DNA of 64,000 nucleotides, from contig NZ_QUQO01000001.1 of assembly GCF_003399445.1 (NCBI RefSeq), forward strand, positions 1,423,001 through 1,487,000, written 5' to 3'. Both the position numbers and the translations under genes were made by a program. How positions within the stretch are numbered: position 1 is the stretch's first letter; each line of letters opens with the position of its first letter. The stretch is from Parvularcula marina. GTDB lineage: Bacteria > Pseudomonadota > Alphaproteobacteria > Caulobacterales > Parvularculaceae. The notes beneath the pieces are model-generated. The model saw only the letters and a program-made list of their open reading frames with translations, ran no database searches and was not told the DNA's origin. Of the stretch, positions 27,845 to 37,242 are shown one piece after another.

Positions 27845-28927
27845 ATGACCAAACCGCTCACCAATCCGACCCTGTCGCCGCCGCTGACCGATATCTGGTA
27901 TTTCGCGGCGCCCTCCGCCGAGATCAGGCGCGGGACCATGGAGCGGCGCTTTTATCTCGGGCGGCCGGTCGTCCTTGGCCGGACGAAAGACGGGCGCGCA
28001 TTTGCCCTGCATGATGTCTGCGCCCACCGTGCCGCGCCTTTGTCTGCCGGGCGGCAGGTGACAGAGGGGGGCCGCGAATGCGTTGAGTGCCCCTATCATG
28101 GCTGGCGGTTCGAGGTGGAGACCGGCACATGCGCAAAGATCCCCGCCCTCTCGGAACGCGAGGATTTCGCCACCAGGAAGATCCGCACGCCGAATTATCC
28201 GATCCATGAGGAAAAAGGCCTGATCTGGATCTATATCCCGGCCGACATCAAGAAATTCGAGGGCGAGCCTGTGACCCCCGCCCCGCGCCTACCGGACGGA
28301 ATTCCGGGTGCCGCGCCCAAAATGGTGATCCACGCCCATGCGGAAGGGCCCTATGACGAGGCAGTCATCGGCCTTGTCGATCCGGCGCATACGCCCTTTG
28401 TCCATCAGCAATGGTTCTGGCGGCGGCCGGATGGCGCCTCCGAGAAGACCAAGGATTATGAGCCGACAGAGCTTGGCTTTCGCATGAAGCCGCACCGGCC
28501 GTCCTCGAATGGCCGGGCCTATAAGCTGATCGGGGGCGCGGCCACAACGGAAATCGAGTTCCGCCTGCCCGCCATGCGGCTTGAGATCATCCGTAACGAG
28601 AAATATACGATCCTCGGCCTGACCAACATCACCCCGACCGAAGAAGGCAAATCCCTCATCACCCAGATGTTCTTCTGGGACATGCCGCTGCTGACTATGA
28701 TCAAGCCCTTTGCCTATCCGCTGGCGCGGACGTTCCTTGGGCAGGACGGCAAGATCCTCCGTCAGCAGAATGAGAATATCGAGCTTGAGAACCCCAAAAT
28801 GCTCTATGCGGGCGATCCTGACCGGCTGGCGCAATGGTATGTAAAGCTCAAGCGGACCTATGGCGAGATGGGCGGCGCGGATTTCGTGAACCCGCTGGAG
28901 CCTGCGATCCTCCATTGGCGAACGTGA
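27845..28927 (+). CDS. Rieske [2Fe-2S] ring-hydroxylating oxygenase subunit
   Basis: A 360-residue oxygenase of the VanA-like class. The Rieske centre is Cys59-x-His61 and Cys82-x2-His85. The catalytic-domain iron motif DPAHTPFVHQQWF supplies Asp and His ligands. Such enzymes demethylate or hydroxylate aromatic or other substrates with a separate reductase, which is not adjacent. No clear ribosome site precedes the ATG. Confidence 0.88.
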   Translation: MTKPLTNPTLSPPLTDIWYFAAPSAEIRRGTMERRFYLGRPVVLGRTKDGRAFALHDVCAHRAAPLSAGRQVTEGGRECVECPYHGWRFEVETGTCAKIPALSEREDFATRKIRTPNYPIHEEKGLIWIYIPADIKKFEGEPVTPAPRLPDGIPGAAPKMVIHAHAEGPYDEAVIGLVDPAHTPFVHQQWFWRRPDGASEKTKDYEPTELGFRMKPHRPSSNGRAYKLIGGAATTEIEFRLPAMRLEIIRNEKYTILGLTNITPTEEGKSLITQMFFWDMPLLTMIKPFAYPLARTFLGQDGKILRQQNENIELENPKMLYAGDPDRLAQWYVKLKRTYGEMGGADFVNPLEPAILHWRT

Positions 28928-28934
28928 GGGCTCT

Positions 28935-29061
28935 CACCTCTCCCTCGGAGGAGGGAGAGGTCGAAGGTCAGCTTACTGACCTTCGGGTGAGGGTTTCCAT
29001 CAACCGCCCTACGTCCCGACATCCCCTCACCCTGTCCCTCTCCCCGTTTTCGGGGAGAGGG
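28935..29061. repeat. Compound family B palindromic element (four hairpins)
   Basis: Four perfect inverted repeats in 127 bases: 10 pairs (11 with the flanking A-T) at 28936-28961 (CCTCTCCCTC arms), 10 pairs at 28962-28985 (CGAAGGTCAG / CTGACCTTCG), a 9-pair pairing of GGGTGAGGG (28985-28993) with CCCTCACCC (29024-29032), and 11 pairs at 29036-29061 (CCCTCTCCCCG arms, TTTT loop). It fills most of the gap between the Rieske gene and the cyclase. Confidence 0.75.
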
Positions 29062-29135
29062 GACGACAAAATGACAGATTTGTGGTTGGCCACTGACCTG
29101 TGCAGACAGTAACGTGGTTAAAACCGGAGCCATCC

Positions 29136-30014
29136 ATGAGCCGCGCCATGATCCTCACTGCTTTTGCCCTGCTGCTTGCCGCCTGCGGCGGGTCCGAGAC
29201 GGCAACGCCCGCCGCAACGCCAGAAGCGGTCGAGGCGCCGGCACCAGCCGAGAGCGAAGCCCCGGCGGAGGTACAAAAAACCGAAGTTCAGGCCCCCAAA
29301 CCGGCCGGACCGCAACAGCTTGAGGTCTATACCTACCGCGTGATCAATAGCTTCCCGCATGGCACCACTGATTTCACCCAAGGGCTCTTCGTTGCAGATG
29401 GCGCGCTTTATGAGACGACGGGCCGGATCGGCCAGTCCGCCCTGATCCGTCATGACATCCTCGGCGATACTGCCCCTGCGCGCCGTGCCCTGCCCGCCGA
29501 TATTTTCGGCGAAGGCGCTGTCGCGGTCGGCGACCGCATCATCTCCCTGACCTGGCGGGACGGCATCGGCCTGATCCATGATCTTGAGACCTTCGAGCCC
29601 GAGGGCACCTTCCCGCTGGAGGGCGAAGGCTGGGGCCTGACCAGTGACGGGGAACGCCTGATCGTCAGTAACGGGACGAACAGGCTGGCTTTCCTTGACC
29701 CTGAGACCTATCAGCCGACCGGCAGCCTAACAGTTTCCGCAAATGGCAAGCCGGTGCCGCGCCTCAATGAGCTGGAATATATTGATGGCGAGGTCTGGGC
29801 GAATATCTGGCAGACGGATGTGATCGTCCGCATCAATCCCGAGACCGGGATCGTCTCGGGCTTTATCGATCTTTCGGGGCTCTATGCCGATAATCGCGAC
29901 CCGCGCGACAATGTGCTGAACGGGATTGCGTGGGATCCCGAGAGCGAGCGGCTCTTCGTGACCGGCAAGAACTGGCCACAGATCCACGAAATCGAGGTTA
30001 TTCCAGCGGAATAA
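29136..30014 (+). CDS. Glutaminyl-peptide cyclotransferase lipoprotein
   Basis: A 292-residue protein with lipobox LAAC, a long Ala/Pro/Glu linker (about residues 20-65) and a five-bladed propeller of the bacterial glutamine cyclotransferase family (NSFPHGTTDFTQGLF, NELEYIDGEVWANIWQTDVI). Members cyclise N-terminal Gln to pyroglutamate. ATG 29136 follows CCGGAG and begins the signal sequence; an earlier ATG at 29100 would break it. Confidence 0.85.
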   Translation: MSRAMILTAFALLLAACGGSETATPAATPEAVEAPAPAESEAPAEVQKTEVQAPKPAGPQQLEVYTYRVINSFPHGTTDFTQGLFVADGALYETTGRIGQSALIRHDILGDTAPARRALPADIFGEGAVAVGDRIISLTWRDGIGLIHDLETFEPEGTFPLEGEGWGLTSDGERLIVSNGTNRLAFLDPETYQPTGSLTVSANGKPVPRLNELEYIDGEVWANIWQTDVIVRINPETGIVSGFIDLSGLYADNRDPRDNVLNGIAWDPESERLFVTGKNWPQIHEIEVIPAE

Positions 30015-30102
30015 TTGACGCCAAGGAATTAATGGCGATGAAAGGCCGTTATCGGCTAGTCTCATTGCCGACGGACAATCACCACGACCGGGAGACATGA
30101 TC

Positions 30103-30876
30103 ATGAAGCGCATTCTGACCGGGGCCGCTGCCCTTCTCAGCCTCACCATCGGCGCCCACGCGATTGCGCAGGAGCCCGAAGAGCTGCGCGTCTGTGTCGC
30201 CGAGCTGCAACCCTGGATCTATGTCGACGCCGAACATGACGGCATTCGCGGCTTTGAGGTTGATGCGCTCAAAGGCCTTGCCGAAGAGCTGAATGTCACG
30301 ACCAGCTTTGTCGTGCGCGATTTCGAAGACCTCAAACCCTCGCTGATGAAGGGCGAATGCGACATCATCGCGTCGGGCTTCTCGATCACGTTGGAGCGGG
30401 TACAGGATGTCTCCTTCAGTGTACCCTATAACCAGACTGAATATCACCTTCTGGTACCGACGGGCTCTGCCGAGAAATATGACAGCCTCGATGCTTTCGA
30501 TGCGCCCGAGATGCGGATCGGCCATCTTGCCGGTGGCGTGTCAGGTCAGGTCGCCGAAGAGTTCTTCCCGAATGCGCAGCTTGTCCCGCTGCCCGCCCGG
30601 ATCGACTCCCTTGATGCGTTCCGGAATGGCGAGATCGACGCTTACGTCTCCTCCGACCCCTTTGATGAGATCATCAATCAGGTCGCGCCCGGCGAGTTCA
30701 CGACCTTTGACGATGAACTCCTGCGCGTGTCGATCGAGGCCTTTGCCGTGCGCAAGAACAACACAGAGCTGCTCGACAAGCTCAACCCCTTCATCATCCG
30801 GGGCGTCAACGACAATTACTTCCGTACACTGCACCGCAAATGGTTCACGAAGGAAGAAATGCTGACGGGGTATTGA
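30103..30876 (+). CDS. Periplasmic solute-binding protein, family 3
   Basis: A 257-residue protein with a cleavable signal (MKRILTGAAALLSLTIGAHA) and the amino-acid-binding protein fold: GFEVDALKGLAEEL, a CDIIASGFSIT segment and a GNGEIDAYVSS-like hinge. No permease or ATPase gene is adjacent, so it is an orphan or a sensor-type binding protein. Start 30103 lies eight bases from GGGAG; ATG 30097 is too close. Confidence 0.85.
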   Translation: MKRILTGAAALLSLTIGAHAIAQEPEELRVCVAELQPWIYVDAEHDGIRGFEVDALKGLAEELNVTTSFVVRDFEDLKPSLMKGECDIIASGFSITLERVQDVSFSVPYNQTEYHLLVPTGSAEKYDSLDAFDAPEMRIGHLAGGVSGQVAEEFFPNAQLVPLPARIDSLDAFRNGEIDAYVSSDPFDEIINQVAPGEFTTFDDELLRVSIEAFAVRKNNTELLDKLNPFIIRGVNDNYFRTLHRKWFTKEEMLTGY

Positions 30877-30882
30877 GTGCTG

Positions 30883-30898
30883 CCGCCCTTCGGGGCGG
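30883..30898. other. TTCG-capped hairpin between convergent genes
   Basis: CCGCCC-TTCG-GGGCGG, a six-pair stem with a very stable tetraloop, six bases after the solute-binding gene and just before the end of the leftward gene. There is no U-tract; it may be a weak bidirectional terminator or an mRNA 3'-end stabiliser. Confidence 0.4.
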
Positions 30899-30904
30899 TC
30901 CGCC

Positions 30905-31390
30905 TCATTCGTCAGGGGTCGCCACAAACAGCGCGATCAGGCCGATAAACCCGGCATAGCGGAAGGCTGTCTCCAGTACCGGCCCGCGCATGATGTCTGA
31001 GCGCCACATCTCATACCAGGTCTCGGCAATCACGATCCATCCAGCAAACAGCATGAAGATGGCAAGCCCGCAGCCCGACAGCGCCATCGCCTTTGCGGCG
31101 GTGAAGCTGGGCGCATCCGCTTTGCGGGCCTTCCACATCTTCAGCACACCGAGCGCGCAGAGCCCGCCTGATGTAATCTTCAGGGACAGGATGAAAAGCG
31201 AGCCGAGCCACATGAGGACCGGGCTGGTGGTGGCCTGAAAAGCGTCCTCGCGCCCCTCGAATGTCGTCATGGAGGTCGTCATCGCGACTGCCCCCGTCGT
31301 GCCGCCCCAGTCGATGACGTTGAAGAAGGCCCCAAGCAGCAGGAAGGCCGCGACCGTCGCCGCCAGCAGGATCTTGATATGTCTGAGCAT
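30905..31390 (-). CDS. DUF2165-like small membrane protein
   Basis: A 161-residue inner-membrane protein with four hydrophobic helices and a charged loop (FEGREDAFQ) after the first. The layout and WIVIAETWYEMW match DUF2165 proteins, whose role is unknown. Start at ATG 31390 is set by GGGGAGAC upstream. Confidence 0.72.
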   Translation of the reverse strand: MLRHIKILLAATVAAFLLLGAFFNVIDWGGTTGAVAMTTSMTTFEGREDAFQATTSPVLMWLGSLFILSLKITSGGLCALGVLKMWKARKADAPSFTAAKAMALSGCGLAIFMLFAGWIVIAETWYEMWRSDIMRGPVLETAFRYAGFIGLIALFVATPDE

Positions 31391-31530
31391 GATTTTGTCT
31401 CCCCTATCCCGCGCACAATATGCGCCTCGCCGGCCGGCCCGCCAAGCCGGGCGCTTTTCCTCGCGCGGTGGGCTTGACGACGTCGTGTGGAACAAATAAA
31501 GAACAAAACGAATCGCTCTAGGAGTGCTCG

Positions 31531-32958
31531 ATGATTCTCGATGTACAGACACTCCTCTTCGCGGCCGCCATCTCCGGGTGGCTGGCCGCGCTTTTTCTCC
31601 TCGTTCTTCGCGTTCGCGCAGGCCGGGAGGCGCGGCAGCTTGATGACGAATTGACAGCGGCGAAAGGAGAGTTGGTCTCTCTCGGCGCAAGGCTCGAAGC
31701 CTTTGATGCCGTGCGCGATGAGCTTGAATATGAGCGCGAGAAGACCGGCCGGCTGGAGCGCGAAAGCGCAGCGCTCGCCACCCGGCTCGAGGAGCGCGAG
31801 GCCAATCTGAAGGAGCTGCGTGACAGGCTCGAGAATGAGTTCCGCTCGATGTCGCAGAAGCTCCTGCGTGAAGCGGGCGACACGCTGCTCCGCGAAGCCA
31901 AGCAGAATTTTGAGAAACAGCAGGTCATGGCGAAGGCCGATGCGGAAGGCTATTCGAAATCCGTGACCGAACTCTTGAAACCCATGCGCGAGACCCTGAC
32001 CCGCTATGAGCAGGGATTGCGTGAGATGCGCGACCAGCAAAAGGCAGCCCAAGGCGAGCTGACCGGGCAGATCCGTAGCCTGACTGAATCAGCAAGCGCG
32101 GTGCAGGCCGAAGCCCGCACGCTGGCTGCCGCCCTCAAAGCCGGGCCGCGCACAAGGGGACGCTGGGGCGAGACGACCTTGCGCAATGTCGTCGAGCTGA
32201 CCGGCATGTCCGCCTATTGCGATTTCACCGAACAGCGGGCCGTTGCGGGCGAAGACGGTGCCGGGCGCAAACAGCCTGACATGGTCGTCACCCTGCCCGG
32301 CGAGCGGCTGGTCGCCATCGACTCCAAGGTCTCGCTTTCCGACTGGCTCGATGCAGCGGGCACGGAGGATGAGGCCGAGCGCGCCGCCGCCCTCTCGCGC
32401 CATGGCGATGCGATCTGGAGCCATGTGCGCAGCCTTGCCGCCAAGGATTATGCCTCGGCCCTTAAAAAAGAGGGCGCGATGGATTTTGTCGTGATGTTCA
32501 TTCCGGGCGAGAATTTCTTCACCGCCGCCATCGAGGCCCGGCCGAACTTGTTCGAGGACGCCTTCCAGCGCGATGTGCTGATCGCAACGCCGACGACCCT
32601 GATCGCGATCCTCAAATCCATTGCCCAGTCCTGGCGCCAGCAAAAGGCGAGTGAGAATGCCCGTGTCGTCGCGGGGCTCGCGCAGGATCTATATGACTCG
32701 CTCAGAACAACCGGCGGCTATCTGCAATCGCTCGGCAAATCGCTCGGACGCACGGTCGGCGAGTACAACAAGCTTGTCGGCAATATGGAATCCCGCGTCC
32801 TCCCGCGCGCCCGCAAATTCGCCGAATATGAAATGCCGGGCACCGAGAAGGTGCTGGAAGAAGTGCCCTCGAACGAAGAGCTGCCGCGCTTGCCCGATGA
32901 AAGCCGCGGTTTCTTGCTTGAGGCGGATCCGGCCCCGAAAGCGGCGGCGAATGGGTAA
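31531..32958 (+). CDS. rmuC: DNA recombination protein RmuC
   Basis: A 475-residue protein with an N-terminal membrane helix, a long coiled coil (about 35-190) and a nuclease-like core beginning RGRWGETTLRNVVELTGM. VAIDSKVSL is the conserved core strand with Asp and Lys. RmuC limits recombination between short inverted repeats. The DUF4175-like gene follows 21 bases later. Confidence 0.93.
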   Translation: MILDVQTLLFAAAISGWLAALFLLVLRVRAGREARQLDDELTAAKGELVSLGARLEAFDAVRDELEYEREKTGRLERESAALATRLEEREANLKELRDRLENEFRSMSQKLLREAGDTLLREAKQNFEKQQVMAKADAEGYSKSVTELLKPMRETLTRYEQGLREMRDQQKAAQGELTGQIRSLTESASAVQAEARTLAAALKAGPRTRGRWGETTLRNVVELTGMSAYCDFTEQRAVAGEDGAGRKQPDMVVTLPGERLVAIDSKVSLSDWLDAAGTEDEAERAAALSRHGDAIWSHVRSLAAKDYASALKKEGAMDFVVMFIPGENFFTAAIEARPNLFEDAFQRDVLIATPTTLIAILKSIAQSWRQQKASENARVVAGLAQDLYDSLRTTGGYLQSLGKSLGRTVGEYNKLVGNMESRVLPRARKFAEYEMPGTEKVLEEVPSNEELPRLPDESRGFLLEADPAPKAAANG

Positions 32959-32979
32959 TAACCCTTTCGATTTCGATAG

Positions 32980-35454
32980 ATGACCCGAGGCCCGGCGCCC
33001 GCTACGACCGGGCCAATGCGCAAGCCGTCCCTGTCCCTGCCGCTTTTTCAGACCCGCATGGTGATGCTGTGGGAACGGCTTTATGCGGGTCTCGTCCCGA
33101 TCCTGATCGTCTTTTTCGTCTTTATCGGGCTGGCGCTCTTCGGGGTCTTCGATGCCCTGCCGGGCTGGCTGCATGTCCTGGCGCTGGTCAATTTTCTCGG
33201 CCTTCTTGTCTGGGCGATCATCGTTGCCGAGCCGCATCTGATGTTCCCGAAGCGGGCCGAAACGCGGAGCCGACTCGAGCGCGAATCCGGCCTGCCGCCG
33301 GGCCAGCTCGCCGATCTTGATGACCGGCCCTTTGCCGGCAGTGCGGACAATCCTCTCTGGCAGATGCATCGCTGGCAGATGATCGACGGGCTCGGCCAGC
33401 TTCGCGCCGGCAAGCCCCGCGCGGTCATCGACCGGACCGACCCTTATGCGCTGCGCATCCCGGCGCTCCTTCTGGCCCTGCTCGGCCTTCTGGTGGCCGG
33501 TCCGGCCGCGCAGGAGCGGATCAGCAGCGCGATCAAGCCGAGCTTTGGGGACCGCACGCCAGTCACCGCCGATATCTGGATCGAGCCGCCTGAATATACC
33601 CGCCAGCCGCCGCGCTTTCTTGTCCGCGGTGAGGCGATGCCCGAAGGCGTTGCAGAAGCCCTGACCCTTCCTGCGGGGAGCATCCTCCGGGTACGGGCAA
33701 ACCGGGCGGCGGAAAGCTCGCCTGATATCGACGTCACACTCCCGCATCTCCCCTCTGAGGAAGAAAAGCCGGATGGCACACGGACGCCGGGCACCTATAC
33801 CGCAACGCTCCAAGAGAGCGGGATCGTGACGATCCGCATCGGCCGCGACCGGATGGAGATTCCCGTTGAGCTTGTCCCCGACACACCGCCCACCGTCCGG
33901 CTGGTCGGCGAGCCCGCCGTTGAGGGCGGAATCCGCACAAGGCTGACTATCACCGTTGAGGATGATTACGGGATCACCGATGGTGCCACCGAGCTGCGGC
34001 TTGCCGCCAATCTGCGCCGCCCGCCCGATGCGCCGCCCATTCCCGGCCCCCTCGGCCCGGCGCGGATCGACGCCCCGGCCTTACGCGGGGAACCCGGCAC
34101 GCGTGATGTCTCGATCGATTTGACCGAGCACCCCTGGGCGGGCCTGCCTGTTTCCCTACGGATCATCGTCACTGATGGCGCCGGCCAGACGGCAACCTCC
34201 CAGCCAATGACCCTCGTCCTGCCCGAGCGAACTTTCTACAACCCTCTCTCCCGCGCGATCATTGAGCAGCGCCAGAACCTCGCTCTCGCCCCGCAGTCGT
34301 GGCGGCGCACGTTGAGCCTTCTTGATGCGCTGACCGTCGCGCCGGAAATGTTCGCCGCTGATGCCAAGGAATATCTCCTTCTGCGGACGGCTTTTCACGA
34401 TGTCGAAAAGAGCCGCGGCGAGAATGTCGACGAGCTGGTCGAGAGCTTCTGGCCGTTGGCCATTGCATTGGAAGATGAGGGGCTGACCCTTGCCCGCCAG
34501 CGTCTTGAGGCGGCACAGGAAGCCCTGCGGCAGGCACTCGCCAATGGGGCGTCTCCGGAGGAAATCGACGAGCTGGTTGAAGAGCTGCGGCAGGCCATGG
34601 CCGACTACCTTGCGGCGCTTGCCGCTTCCGGTGATGCGCTGGCACAGGAAGAAGGCGTCTCCGAAACGGTTGAGGGACAGGACCTCAACGACATTCTCGA
34701 TGAGATCGCCCGTCTGCGCCGTCAGGGCGACAGCGAAGCCGCCCGTGCGCGGCTCGCTGAGCTCGAACAGATGCTCCAGAACATGCGCATCACACAAGGC
34801 AGTGGTGAAGGCGAAAGCACCGCAGGCGGACCAAACAGCCAGTCCGGCGAGAATGGCGATGGCGAACCCGGCGAAGGTCAGGGCGGCACGCTGGGAGAAG
34901 CAGGGCAGCTGATCGATCAGCAGCGCCGCCTTGCCGATGAGACCTTCTCTGCCCGCCGGGGAGATCGTACCCAGAGCGGGCTGGCGCAGGGCCAACTCGA
35001 CCTCGCCGAGGCCGCCCGCAATCTGAGTGATGAAGCCGCGGGCGAGCAAAGCGCCGGCGCCCAAGCGCTCGATCAGGCAGCCCAGATGATGGAGGGCGCC
35101 GCCCGCGCCCTTGAACGCGGGGATCTGACGAGTGCCGGACAGGCGCAAGAACGCGCGATGAGCCTGCTCCGCGACGGGGCCGCCGCCCTTGCTGAAGAAG
35201 CGATCGCCGCAGAAGATTCTCGGGACGGAGATGGCCGCGCCGCCGATTCAGGCAGTGTTGCCGGTCAGTCCGCTGACCGCGATCCGCTCGGCCGTCTCTA
35301 TCAGGGCATGGGCGACAGCGGCGTTGAGATCCCCGACCTTTCTGACCCCGAACGGGTACGCGAGCTGACCCGCTCTTTACGCGAACGCCTGCGCGATCCG
35401 GCCCTGCCCGAAGCGGACCGGAAATATATAGAAAGATTGCTGCGGCGTTTCTGA
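32980..35454 (+). CDS. DUF4175 (TIGR02302-like) membrane protein
   Basis: An 824-residue alphaproteobacterial protein. Three hydrophobic segments lie in the first 190 residues (two before LPPGQLADLDDRPFAG and one after it), followed by a beta-rich region (DIWIEPPEYTRQPPRFL) and a long Gln/Ala/Glu-rich helical tail. An ATG at 33016 is an alternative start; neither has a strong ribosome site. The family has no proven function. Confidence 0.85.
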   Translation: MTRGPAPATTGPMRKPSLSLPLFQTRMVMLWERLYAGLVPILIVFFVFIGLALFGVFDALPGWLHVLALVNFLGLLVWAIIVAEPHLMFPKRAETRSRLERESGLPPGQLADLDDRPFAGSADNPLWQMHRWQMIDGLGQLRAGKPRAVIDRTDPYALRIPALLLALLGLLVAGPAAQERISSAIKPSFGDRTPVTADIWIEPPEYTRQPPRFLVRGEAMPEGVAEALTLPAGSILRVRANRAAESSPDIDVTLPHLPSEEEKPDGTRTPGTYTATLQESGIVTIRIGRDRMEIPVELVPDTPPTVRLVGEPAVEGGIRTRLTITVEDDYGITDGATELRLAANLRRPPDAPPIPGPLGPARIDAPALRGEPGTRDVSIDLTEHPWAGLPVSLRIIVTDGAGQTATSQPMTLVLPERTFYNPLSRAIIEQRQNLALAPQSWRRTLSLLDALTVAPEMFAADAKEYLLLRTAFHDVEKSRGENVDELVESFWPLAIALEDEGLTLARQRLEAAQEALRQALANGASPEEIDELVEELRQAMADYLAALAASGDALAQEEGVSETVEGQDLNDILDEIARLRRQGDSEAARARLAELEQMLQNMRITQGSGEGESTAGGPNSQSGENGDGEPGEGQGGTLGEAGQLIDQQRRLADETFSARRGDRTQSGLAQGQLDLAEAARNLSDEAAGEQSAGAQALDQAAQMMEGAARALERGDLTSAGQAQERAMSLLRDGAAALAEEAIAAEDSRDGDGRAADSGSVAGQSADRDPLGRLYQGMGDSGVEIPDLSDPERVRELTRSLRERLRDPALPEADRKYIERLLRRF

Positions 35455-35459
35455 GGTGC

Positions 35460-35990
35460 CTAGTCGTTCAGGGCACTGATGGTTGGCAGGCCGCGTAACG
35501 AGCCTGCATCATCCATCCCGTACCCGACGAGGAAGGCATTGTCCGGCATATCAAAGAGCCGGAACTCCGCCTTGACGTCCCGCCCCTTGATGCTGGTCTT
35601 GTCGACCGCCACGCAGGTCATAATCCGCGCCGCACCGCGAGCGGTGAAGAGGTCCCGCGCAAAACTGACTGATTTGCCTGAATCAAGAACGTCATCGACA
35701 AGAAGAACTGTCTGGCCTTCGACCGGCGCGGTCACGTCTTTCACGAGCTGGATCTCGCCGGAGGAGACGCGGCCCGTCCCATAGCTCGACAGCTGGATGA
35801 AATCGATTTCGGGATCGGCGCCCGCGCGTGTCAGCGCCCGGGCAAGATCGGCCGCGAAGATGAACCCGCCGGTCAGGATCGGCACCATGGTGAATTGCTT
35901 GCCGAGCCCGGCAATGATTTCCCCGGCCAGCTCGCCGAGCCGCCGGTCAATGTCTTCGGTCGTGAAAATTGTCCGCATGCCATCCGCCAC
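35460..35990 (-). CDS. hpt: Hypoxanthine phosphoribosyltransferase
   Basis: A 176-residue purine-salvage enzyme joining hypoxanthine (or guanine) to PRPP. The PRPP loop is VLLVDDVLDSGKS, preceded by the flexible-loop region LSSYGTGRVSSG, and GYGMDDAGSLRGLP is the C-terminal purine motif. An internal ATG four codons in is a possible start. It converges on the DUF4175 gene with five bases between. Confidence 0.9.
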   Translation of the reverse strand: MADGMRTIFTTEDIDRRLGELAGEIIAGLGKQFTMVPILTGGFIFAADLARALTRAGADPEIDFIQLSSYGTGRVSSGEIQLVKDVTAPVEGQTVLLVDDVLDSGKSVSFARDLFTARGAARIMTCVAVDKTSIKGRDVKAEFRLFDMPDNAFLVGYGMDDAGSLRGLPTISALND

Positions 35991-36031
35991 ATCGTGATCC
36001 TTCGTCTTAGATCATAACCGGGGCCGGCCTG

Positions 36032-37207
36032 TCACCTTGCGGCCGTCTCAATCGCCTCGATCGGCAAGGGCGGCAGGGTGGCGCGGCCCCAGCCGCTGCC
36101 GGTCTGCTGCAGGGTGAAGCCTTGTGCCTCCGGCGCCGGGGCTGGCACCCCTGCCGTTACGCGGATATCGGCCCGCGCCGTCCCTTCGGGCACCATGGCG
36201 CGGACAACGAATGGACGCTCGCCGCGCACCGGCACCGTCACGTCGCTGAGCGAGACGGCCTGATAATCAGCCAGCACCTCGCCATCGACACGCAACTCAA
36301 GAAGCGGCAGGGCCGGGATCGTCCCGGCATTGACGACCGTGCCGCGAATTTCGAGGACCGGGCCTTCAAAGGACTGCGCATAACGCGTCGAGACGCCTTT
36401 GAGCTCCAGCGCCGCCGGGTTTTCCGGCGCGCCGAAGACACGGGCATATGCTCTCGACGTATCCGGCCAGATGGTCTCCATCAGTTCGCGGTCGCTGAGC
36501 GCCACGCCAATTGCGGCCACCATCATGATCCAGACGCTCCAGCCGAGCCGGCGCAGAGGCGTCAGCCGGTTGCGCTCGCGCGCCCTGATCCGGTCACGGA
36601 ATTTCAGCGCGGCATCCATCCCCTGATTGAGGCTGCGCTCCTGTCGGTCCTGCCGCCAGAGAGAGAGACGCTCCGAAAGCTGCGCGAGGATCTGCCGGGG
36701 CAAATCCGCCCAGTTCAAGCCTGTTTTTTCATCGGCCGAGAAATACCCGGCCATCTCTTCAGCCGCGCCCTCGTCTTCGACACGCGGTTCCGGCGCAGGC
36801 GGCGCCTGCCTTGGGGCAGAGCGGAACGGATGCGGTTCGAAAGCGGCTTTCACCCATTCCTGCTGTCGGTGCGGATGTTCTTTACCCGAAGAGGCAGAAC
36901 TCCCCTTCTCTTCATCCCAGCCGGGGACAGCGTCTTTAGGCCGCCACAGTGCGACGACTGTTGATTCGCCTTCTTCTCGCGGCGCAGGTGCAGGCTTGCT
37001 GGCTCGCGGCGGCGGAGACGCATGGATATGGCGCGGCGCGGCAGCGGCCGTGAAGGCACCGGCACCGACTGTCACGACCTCGGCATCCAGACCCTTTTCA
37101 TACCAGACCGTGCCGCAGGCAGAGCAGCTGACCTCGCGCCCCTCCGGCGGGATCGCCGAGGCGGGCACACGATACATTTTCGGGCAGGCCGGACATGAGA
37201 TCAGCAT
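36032..37207 (-). CDS. MJ0042 zinc-ribbon / DUF3426 membrane protein
   Basis: A 391-residue protein. An N-terminal zinc ribbon (CPAC and CSAC, residues 5-34) is followed by a disordered linker rich in Pro and Glu, a transmembrane helix (about 225-245) and a DUF3426 beta-sandwich with an NAGTIPALPLLELRVDG core. This protein beside ftsE is a recurring arrangement in alphaproteobacteria. Divergent from ftsE, sharing 35 bases. Confidence 0.85.
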   Translation of the reverse strand: MLISCPACPKMYRVPASAIPPEGREVSCSACGTVWYEKGLDAEVVTVGAGAFTAAAAPRHIHASPPPRASKPAPAPREEGESTVVALWRPKDAVPGWDEEKGSSASSGKEHPHRQQEWVKAAFEPHPFRSAPRQAPPAPEPRVEDEGAAEEMAGYFSADEKTGLNWADLPRQILAQLSERLSLWRQDRQERSLNQGMDAALKFRDRIRARERNRLTPLRRLGWSVWIMMVAAIGVALSDRELMETIWPDTSRAYARVFGAPENPAALELKGVSTRYAQSFEGPVLEIRGTVVNAGTIPALPLLELRVDGEVLADYQAVSLSDVTVPVRGERPFVVRAMVPEGTARADIRVTAGVPAPAPEAQGFTLQQTGSGWGRATLPPLPIEAIETAAR

Positions 37208-37242
37208 TGCGCCCTCCGACCGAACACGGTGTAACCACAGGC

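Noticed and set aside
34156-35148. 330-codon minus-strand frame opposite the DUF4175 gene
   Set aside because: Shadow of the Gln/Ala-rich helical tail.
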